From Hofstenia miamia (Eukaryota > Xenacoelomorpha > Acoela): a stretch of DNA of 64,000 nucleotides. The notes under the pieces were generated by a model that worked only from the letters and a program-made list of their open reading frames with translations, was not told the DNA's origin and ran no database searches. Location of the stretch: the NCBI GenBank assembly GCA_004352715.1, contig SCFE01000106.1, positions 317,358 through 381,357 on the forward strand, in the 5' to 3' direction. Below, one piece after another: positions 56,403 to 64,000 of the stretch (position 1 is the first letter of the stretch; each line of letters starts with the position of its first letter). The translations under genes and the position numbers were made by a program.

Positions 56403-59400
56403 TGTTGATACACCGTTTTCAAACTGTGAATAAAGTTGAGCTGATTTTACAGAAAATGATATGGAAATAATTGATAAAGTTGCATTTGTAGATAGAGAAG
56501 AAAACGATAAAGATGAGATAAATAAATGCTTCTACATTGACGATTGGCTTGCATTTAGTTACTAAAACTAAAATTCTGGTAGTAACATTGAAATGCAAAC
56601 AATTTCTTTCACTAAATATCTGAGTCGCGGTGGGCTCAGACTACCATATGCAAACTTTTTTCTGATTGTGTATTATTTTCAACGTTTTGTAATGCTGCCT
56701 GCAAATGCTACATGCACATTATATTTACAAAAAATTGGTGCTTTAATCGCTCATCAATACTTTCTGCATGAGCATACAACCTACTCATCTCGGCTTGTCA
56801 GTGTATTATTAAAGGCTTCCTCCAACAAACTGAAAAGAATCCAGAAATTTAAAAAAATATGGCTAAATTTTCTCGCAGATAGTTTGAAGTTGAATAATGC
56901 AATGACTTTTAAATATTTCTAAGCTAATATTTGAGCCCATTTACTCTAACTGGAATGCATGAATAGGAAATATTGGTAATGGATTTAAGGCATTTGTTTC
57001 TAGATCATTCCAAATATACAACTTCTATAATCATAAGGAAATTTATTATTTTGTATACGATTAGATAGATTTTGGTTTTTCAAATATGATTGAAGTGAAC
57101 ATCTGTCGCGTCGTTTTTATTTACGAAGTCCGTGATTGCATAATTGTAGTATAACATTCCTATATTAAAAGCTGTGTTTTCTGGATAATTTATAAATGAA
57201 TTGTTAAAGTGCTAACTGACAATAAGGTTGAGGTGATTGAAAATTCAGAAAAAATTCAGCAGATGTTAAAACCCGCCATAGCAAAATTTAAATCTTATAA
57301 CTTATAACATTTCCAAAACCAATTACTCACGATTGACCTAGAATTTTGCAGGTTTATGATCAGGGTTCCCGGTGAGTTCAATATTTACATTTCCCGTTCT
57401 GGTTTTACTGCGTTTTGGGCTTAACAGACAGGAAATTCTCGGTTTCCAGTAAATTTCCATTATGGTTACAATGTATGTGTAAACGTACATAAACTACAAG
57501 TATAAACAATTAAAATCAAATTGCATTCTGAGGCCAGGGTAGGTAGAATAAATAGAAAAACAATAAGAAAGTTGAATCAACACTTAAAGTGCAAGTACAT
57601 GTCCATTGTAAAGTCGTTTTAAGATCACTCCAAATGAAAAAAAACGTATGAAATACAATAATATAAGAAAAAATAGCAATGTCAAATAAAAAATCAACAA
57701 ATTCAATGTAGCAGTCGCAAGAATTAATAGTCGGAAATTTGGTCGATTAAATGGCGATTTGAAATGGAAAGTCCCTTGATCCTCTTTGATGTGTTAACTT
57801 TAGTGAATCGTAATTTCAGCAATTACCTAATAGGTCGTAAATCTTTTTAATATTTCATTTGTTTGCAAAATACAGTATATTTTTAAACTTTGATTATATG
57901 TGGAAACAGGGCAAAGTCATTGATCTAGTTAATTAAATCAAGTATAAAGAAATATAATTATAATTTTTTTAAATGAAAATATAAAATAATACCAAGTAGA
58001 GGTATTTCAAAGTTTCACTGAGGAAAAAACTCTCCATTCTATCTTCCAGAGTTTTAGTTCGCACATCATTAATCGTTCCAAATCCACATCTAAATAAATA
58101 CACAAAGTAATTTAAAAAAGGAAACAAATCAAGCTGTTGATAAAAAGGCGAATCTAAGCGAAATGGGTTGAATAGAAACAATACATCCCTGACAAATGCA
58201 GTTATTGTTCAGTTAAATGGCATTTGGAAAATATTTCTCGTGATTGAGATCGACATTTCATCGCAACGACAAAACTGCATATTGCGTCGTTGTAATTTCT
58301 AACATTTGTGACTATGTGTGATAAAACACAAAAAACACGGCCCGCATGAAAGCTTATAAAAGTTTCATTCCCTTCTGTAGTATCACCGACTAAGTACGTA
58401 CCCAGCAACCACTTCTTACGCCTCTTCTTGTATATATATTTATTATTTATCCTCGTGGATACAAACGTCCTCTTACAGAGACAATTATTGAACAGGTAAT
58501 TTATTCTGAATTTCACATGAAAAGTCTTTGGTAAAAACTAAATCACAAACATGCTTTAAAAAATCAAGATTTTGCTAAGAGCGTTAATACATATAGTGAT
58601 TGGTTTTTTAGTTTCAAATTTTAAAATACTTAAAACTACAAGTAAATTAAGTTAGCCAATACTATTGTAAATTGAGTAATTTTCAAATTTCCTCTCGAAA
58701 GGACATAATTCCTAAGAGGCATTAAAATGTCTATATAAAGTACATGCATGTTATCTTTTGTGATAATTTATAATGAAAATATAGTTGGAATTGGAATGAT
58801 TTCAGAAAAATCTAGTAGACAACTTCGATTATCAGTTCTCTATAGTGATGACTATTTTTACATTGTTGATGGTGATTATCAGACTTGAATTAGATGAAAA
58901 TGTTTCCCAGGTTTCTGCAGCTGAAAACGAACTTGTGTCAACATAAACAAAATGCCGCAAGTCGCCCTGGCAGAACCAAACTATATATCAGAAATTTAGA
59001 AAGGATGATGGATACATATTGGATTACCAACAGTTTCGAAAACTTGCTCAAGCGGTTTTTGCTCAAGAACTTAATGTTTTACAAGACAAAAACTGCTATG
59101 AATGGGTTTTTCAAAATATTCCAAAAAGTTAATAATTTGAATGGTAAAAAACACTAACAAACACCTGGTGCAAAATGGAAATTATACAATAGTTATTAAC
59201 TAATGCACGTTTTTGAGGTTTTTAACAGTGAACATAAAAATGAACATATTTCGGCTACATTATACTGGGGAATATTATCGAACTAAGAGTGATCCTAGTG
59301 ATATTCGTACAATTCTGGGCCATCAACTATTTCATTAGTTGAGAATGAAAATGTATTTGATATATATAATGACGTGATTGATAATTACAAAAAAGTAACA

Positions 59401-59438
59401 AGCAAGCGTAGAATTTATGTGGCTGGTACACTACACCC
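56403..59438. other. Intergenic; a few unexplained open frames
   Basis: A 109-codon plus frame at 56593-56922 with 'KYLSRGGLRLPYANF' faintly recalls the C-terminal 'SRGGL' block of some transposases, and is preceded by an acidic frame (DREENDKDEINKC) near 56490. A second unexplained patch at about 58890-59140 includes 'QQFRKLAQAVFAQELNVLQ'. The string CAGGGTTCCCGGTGAG at 57361 looks like one hAT end without a partner. I cannot name any of these. Confidence 0.3.
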
Positions 59439-59797
59439 CAGAGTGACAGTGTCAGTTGATACCGGGTCACTGTGCTTGACCGCGTCGGTGGATTACCGGG
59501 TATCCATTTGTTTTCAGTTGACTCGGTAATTTTTATTTACAAACATTAATATTTAAAAACCATAAGCTATTTGATATCCCAGTGCATATACACATTGATC
59601 CAGACTGAAATTCGAAATTCTGACTCCGTTAATCTTTACCTGACTTACTTATAAAATCACAAATATGTAAGTTTCAAATCTGTTTGATGATGATTAACAT
59701 ACAAAAATAAAAAAATCAAAGGGTTTTATGTCTCTGTTAACATTTGAAGGACCATAGGGTTGGGTCTCATGTCAATGGGTCATCGGCGGTTACTCTG
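59439..59797. mobile_element. hAT-type MITE, 359 bp
   Basis: The left end is CAGAGTGAC; the right end read inward is CAGAGTAAC (8 of 9), with looser similarity further in. The flanks CTACACCC (59431-59438) and CTACACTC (59798-59805) form an 8-bp target duplication with one change. GGGTC, CCGGGT and CGGT words recur near both ends. Non-coding interior. Confidence 0.85.
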
Positions 59798-61179
59798 CTA
59801 CACTCACTGCATCATAAATTTAAAAATGAAAAGGTAATGGACAAAGGTTGTTTTTGAAAATTAGATTGATCTGGGAAGTCTTGTGTGGGAAACGTTCTCT
59901 GAAGAGAACGCTGTGTTTAGTGAAAGTGAAAAATACTTATAACCTTATGAAAAAATTTTAGTAAAGGTTTTGTATGGAGAGTAACAAAACTATAGATTCA
60001 GTTTTTACAAAAAATCCCACCAATTTCGTCACGAGATCTCAGCAACTGACTTCAATCGTATAGTAAAATCTTAAACTCAATCATATTTATTATTAAGAAT
60101 CTAACGAGACTCGTTACCGAGCGATAACGTTATTTACTTGACGTGACTATATTGCTTTCTCGAAGAAGTCGAAGATCCGTTTAATTACTTTGATGTGCAT
60201 TATTTTGAGAGCAATCAAAAAGCTCTCTGACTTGAAGGACGGTCTTTGAGTAATTTGGATGTTAGAATGTGTGTGCGACCTCCCTTGAGATCGCGACCCC
60301 GGTTTGAGAACCATAGAATTATGCCATAATAATGAAGTAGTAGTACCATTAATGCATGTAAACTTAAACAAAAAATAATGCCCGATTATAGACAGTTGCT
60401 ATATTTGAAAACCAGTGTGAGTTAAATAAAATAATTTATAACTAAAACTAGAATCAGAATTATATTGCACTTTTTTTAGTCAACAATTTTTTTTAGTAAA
60501 TTTCATTGGGTTTACTGATATCACCATTAGAGGATGATTCGTTTGCATTATGATATCATTTATACTGCGATTTATATTTCCAAATATTTGAAAATTTATT
60601 TCCATGACAGCATGTACAATGCTTCATGTTAAAAATGAATGCATATAAACTCATTGTAAACCAATTACATCTCCTTCATATTGTGCTCTGTTAAAAACCT
60701 ATTAAAGTAAAGACGTATTTTCAGTGAATTCCGATTTCAAATCTGACAAATTGTTTACAATATTCCCTAATTTTGACACTGCTTTGAGCGGAAGAATTAC
60801 AGTCACCAAGCTCGGGGAAATTTAAGGAATTTCAATGATTTGCGATTTCTTTTCACTGAAAACAAATCCGAGACCCAAAGAAATTCGCTAAATGTCTAAA
60901 ATATTAAACAATTTTTTAAAATTTTTCTCAATTGGAATCATTGTTGCGCATTAAGAGTGTTAAAACAAAAAATAAATTTAAAGCCACCATTTGAAAAGTT
61001 AGTAAAAATTCGGATAACATCAATTAGACGAAATGCGCAATGACTATCAAGCATAGTCCGCTTCGGAAAAAAAATTAAACTACAATTAGGACAAACTTCT
61101 ATCCACCAATTACCACAAATCAACAGTATTTCGTTTGGACATCCGATTACAAAAAATACTAGACTTCAAGTGATGGACG
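59798..61179. other. No recognised gene
   Basis: AT-rich, small unrecognised open frames only (for example 60147-60371 and 60938-61123 on the minus strand). Confidence 0.4.
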
Positions 61180-61489
61180 CAGAGATGGAAATGGGCCGAG
61201 CTGCCATGTGCTGGGCTGGGTTTTGGCCGAAATCTCATGGTCCAAAATGGGCTTGATACTTTTTTGCTAAAAATATGACTATTTTTTGCTCCTTAAAACA
61301 TATTAAAATCAATTTCTAATAGAGAAGTGAATCAAGAAGAATTACTTTAAATTGAAATTAGCCATAACTCTAATTTTTGTAAGATTGTCATTTTTTAAAT
61401 ATGGGCTCAAAATAGGTAGAAAATTTAAAATGAATGGGCCGGGTTGGGTTGGGGATTTCCTAAAAGTACTCAGCTTATTTCCATCTCTG
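61180..61489. mobile_element. hAT-type MITE, 310 bp
   Basis: The two ends are exact 13-bp inverted copies, CAGAGATGGAAAT. The flanks GATGGACG (61172-61179) and GATTGACG (61490-61497) form an 8-bp target duplication with one change. GGGC, GGCCG and TGGGC words recur near both ends. It shares its terminal sequence with the degraded MITE at 46025-46328 and the first nine bases with the element at 19252-20254. Confidence 0.9.
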
Positions 61490-61569
61490 GATTGACGTGA
61501 CTGCATGAAAATGAGTCAAGTCACTAAACGTTGATACGGCACTCTAACCGATTCATGAAACTTTTTACT

Positions 61570-61626
61570 AACAATCATGTCAAAAATATCAACCAGAAAC
61601 AGTCAAAAATGAAACGTAGGAAATAA

Positions 61627-61660
<34 letters not shown>

Positions 61661-62190
61661 GAAGGCAGAACATAAACATAATAAAAATCAAGTTACATGA
61701 GATGAAATAGAAGCAGATGGATGAGTAAACAAGGCAAGAGAAGGGATCTGCAAAGAGGAAAGACATCAGAGATTTCTTGAAACTCTGGGTCGAGAAAAAA
61801 AATCAATAGCAGTTGGAGGGTTGAGAGTCAGAATTAAATTAAACTATCAGAAGAACTAACACGATTGTGAGTCAGTAAATGATTGAACAGAAGGAAATCA
61901 CAGGCATGAAAGTGGAATGATTACTGAAGAGTGGAGAATTTGAGCAGAGCATCTTTGTATGGTACGGGAGAAATCCACATTTGAAAGCAGGTTTCGGAAA
62001 TCGTTCCATGGAGTTGAACAAGGCATGAGACGGCCACCAACAGGGCGACTCATAGATCATAATAGCACAAGGAATGGACTTGAACAACGAGAGTTTCACA
62101 GCAGATGAGGTGTTTAATGGAACATTAAAAAAGAGGGCAAAGAGTGAGGAATTAGCTTTGCGGAGACGCAAGGACGAATGCACAGTTCAA
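61570..62190 (-). pseudogene. LINE reverse transcriptase C-terminal fragment with (TTA)n tail
   Basis: The minus-strand frame 62183-61872 reads 'LRKANSSLFALFFNVPLNTS', 'AVKLSLFKS' and 'IYESPCWWPSHALF', the thumb and C-terminal region seen also in the plus-strand LINE at 33598-34617. The rest of the 3' part runs to an AAT microsatellite at about 61627-61657, (TTA)n in element orientation and the likely tail. The fragment is 5'-truncated, the normal outcome of incomplete LINE reverse transcription. Confidence 0.7.
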
Positions 62191-62352
62191 TTCAAGTTTG
62201 CAACAATTTGAACTCCAAAATGAGTATGATAAGGAGAAAAGTTCACTGGCAGAGTCAAATCCGATGGAGAGACGCTGAAAAATTGATACCACATGTCTTA
62301 GTTAGTATAATTATAAAATTATTATACTGGAAAAGTGAACATATATATATAT

Positions 62353-62385
<33 letters not shown>

Positions 62386-64000
62386 GTATATAATTATATA
62401 CGAAGAATCAAGAGTTAATACCGAAAAATTTTTTATTTAGGATCAATGTAAACTACAATACTAAGTGCATAATTGAGTGCAAAGAATTCTGTATGTAATT
62501 ATTTATTGCATCATTTTCCAGAATTTTTCTTATTTTAGTGGAGGCTCATAACTCTTCGAGCCCCTCTGCAACCACGCCTGCAAAGAATGTAAGTGTATAA
62601 CTTATATCTGCCTAACTTAAATTGCCTGAAAATGCGTATGCAAAACCTGTTTTTATTAATGAATACAAAGCATTAATGCTATAAGTTTAATTTGCTACAA
62701 AACCGTTTAAATCAAAATTTTTTAGAAAAATCATCTGAAAAATTACAAATTTACTTTGCTGAAATATCTATCAAAACGTGTAACTTTAGTTGTTATTGGA
62801 GTGGAGTCATGATTTTTCTGAATTGCCATTTACATTTATAATGCCATAAACGGCTTTACATGATGCTAACAATATTTATAGGAAAGAACAAAATAACTTT
62901 TTTAAAACAACTCAAAAGAGGTATGAATGCGGAGTCATAATATTTCTCGAGGTGATAAAATTTGTATATGTAACAATCGAATTGAAAATGAGCATTGAAT
63001 AATTAAAATTATCCACATTGCACTTACTCGGTTCTGGCATATTTGTTAATGTCTTCAGCGATTATTCTTCCTACATGAAGATAGAATGGACTTTTCGTAG
63101 CCTAAATGTCACAAGGATGAAGGAACAGTCGACTTAATGGAAAATATAATTAACAAAACCAACAGTGAATATTTTTTAAAAATTAGCATTGATATCAGTA
63201 ATCAACAAATGTGATGAATTTGTTTTTTGTAGATCGTAAAGTAGAATAAATTATAATTACATTTATGTTGCAAGTTCGATTTTACTGTTTCACAAGCACA
63301 AACATTGGGGAGGTTTCAGTGCATGTTATGTTTTTATAATGAACTTTACTATATTGATGACTGATGTTAAACTTTGTTGTATATTTCCAAACCAAGGTAG
63401 TTCTCTATATTAGGAAGGAAATTTTTTGGTTGAAAAAAGTAATCACTACAATAAGGTATAATTAACTTACCATTTAAATCCTTACTGCCTTGCAACTGAT
63501 ACTATTAAAATGAGATCGTTTTTGAAGTTTGGTTCGGACAATAATAACGTTCTAGAATTTAGTTTTATAACTTAGCAACAATTAAGTTATGACGACTTAT
63601 AACAGTGGAATTTCGAATTAAATTGACTCAAGATATAACTAGAATTTTAAAAAATAAGTTACCATATACAAGAGAAACGTAGACTCGACTAATTCAGGCC
63701 GCAAAGGGAAGAAATTTATATCTGGCAAGCGAAGATGAAGATTGAATCTTTCGGGAAGCGATGAATATTTCTGCCAAATGGAGAAGTATAAGGCATGTTG
63801 GCAAATGGCCTCTTCGACATTGCCACTGAGTACCTAAAAGAAATTATATTGAAAAATTCTCAAACATTTATAATTTACACGAAATTCCTGCATTCCAATG
63901 AATTTCTACTTAAAAAACAAGTTATTTAAATGCAACAAATATAATTATATAAATATAATTTTATAATTTTTTTTAATTTTTAATCTTTTTATTTTAATTT
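62191..64000. other. No recognised gene
   Basis: Begins with non-coding sequence and a (TA)n tract (about 62339-62390). The remainder is AT-rich with no open frame, transposon end or RNA gene that I can support. Confidence 0.4.

Noticed and set aside
57361-57480. A hAT element starting CAGGGTTCCCGGTGAG
   Set aside because: Only one terminus was found; no inverted partner or repeat of the adjacent 8 bases could be located.

Overview
The window is AT-rich nuclear DNA from an invertebrate animal; the phylum cannot be fixed from the sequence. The evidence is a spliced class A G-protein-coupled receptor with GT-AG introns, many decayed animal-type transposons (hAT, piggyBac, CACTA/EnSpm, Gypsy, several non-LTR retrotransposons), (TA)n microsatellites, and a repeat at 4778-4990 of a kind I recall from aquatic invertebrates. 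Only two genes look alive.

Layout. 1-3214: fragments of a plus-strand Gypsy element. 3215-4690: an intact, intron-free amidase-signature hydrolase followed by a poly(A) signal. 4778-11601: an aquatic-type repeat, a LINE relic and one assembly gap. 11602-37053: one receptor gene in three exons (11602-11785, 34957-35061, 36422-37053; 306 codons plus stop, all junctions in phase). Its 23-kb first intron is filled with nested transposons: hAT MITEs, a LINE split by a hAT element, two related minus-strand Gypsy copies, one of them carrying a tandemly repeated deletion derivative, a CACTA transposase relic, and a broken copy of the receptor's own last exon.

37054-50504: further LINE relics on both strands, a long hairpin, and an exact 1,039-bp direct duplication separated by a single N, almost certainly an assembly artefact. 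50697-53709: a piggyBac transposase interrupted by a hAT transposase element. 53710-64000: four more hAT MITEs, a LINE 3' end, and long stretches where I recognise nothing.

The most coherent signal is a set of short hAT-type non-autonomous elements. They have CA(G)-type termini, most have 8-bp target-site duplications, and several carry their own GC-rich word repeated near both ends (GGCCGG, GGGTC, CCGCA, ACCGA, GGGC, ATCGGAT). In such AT-rich DNA they stand out as GC-rich caps. Apart from the two genes, I see no operon-like or pathway relationship: this is a transposon-dominated locus. I found no convincing tRNA, rRNA, CRISPR or prokaryotic feature. Boundaries of decayed elements are approximate unless target duplications are given.
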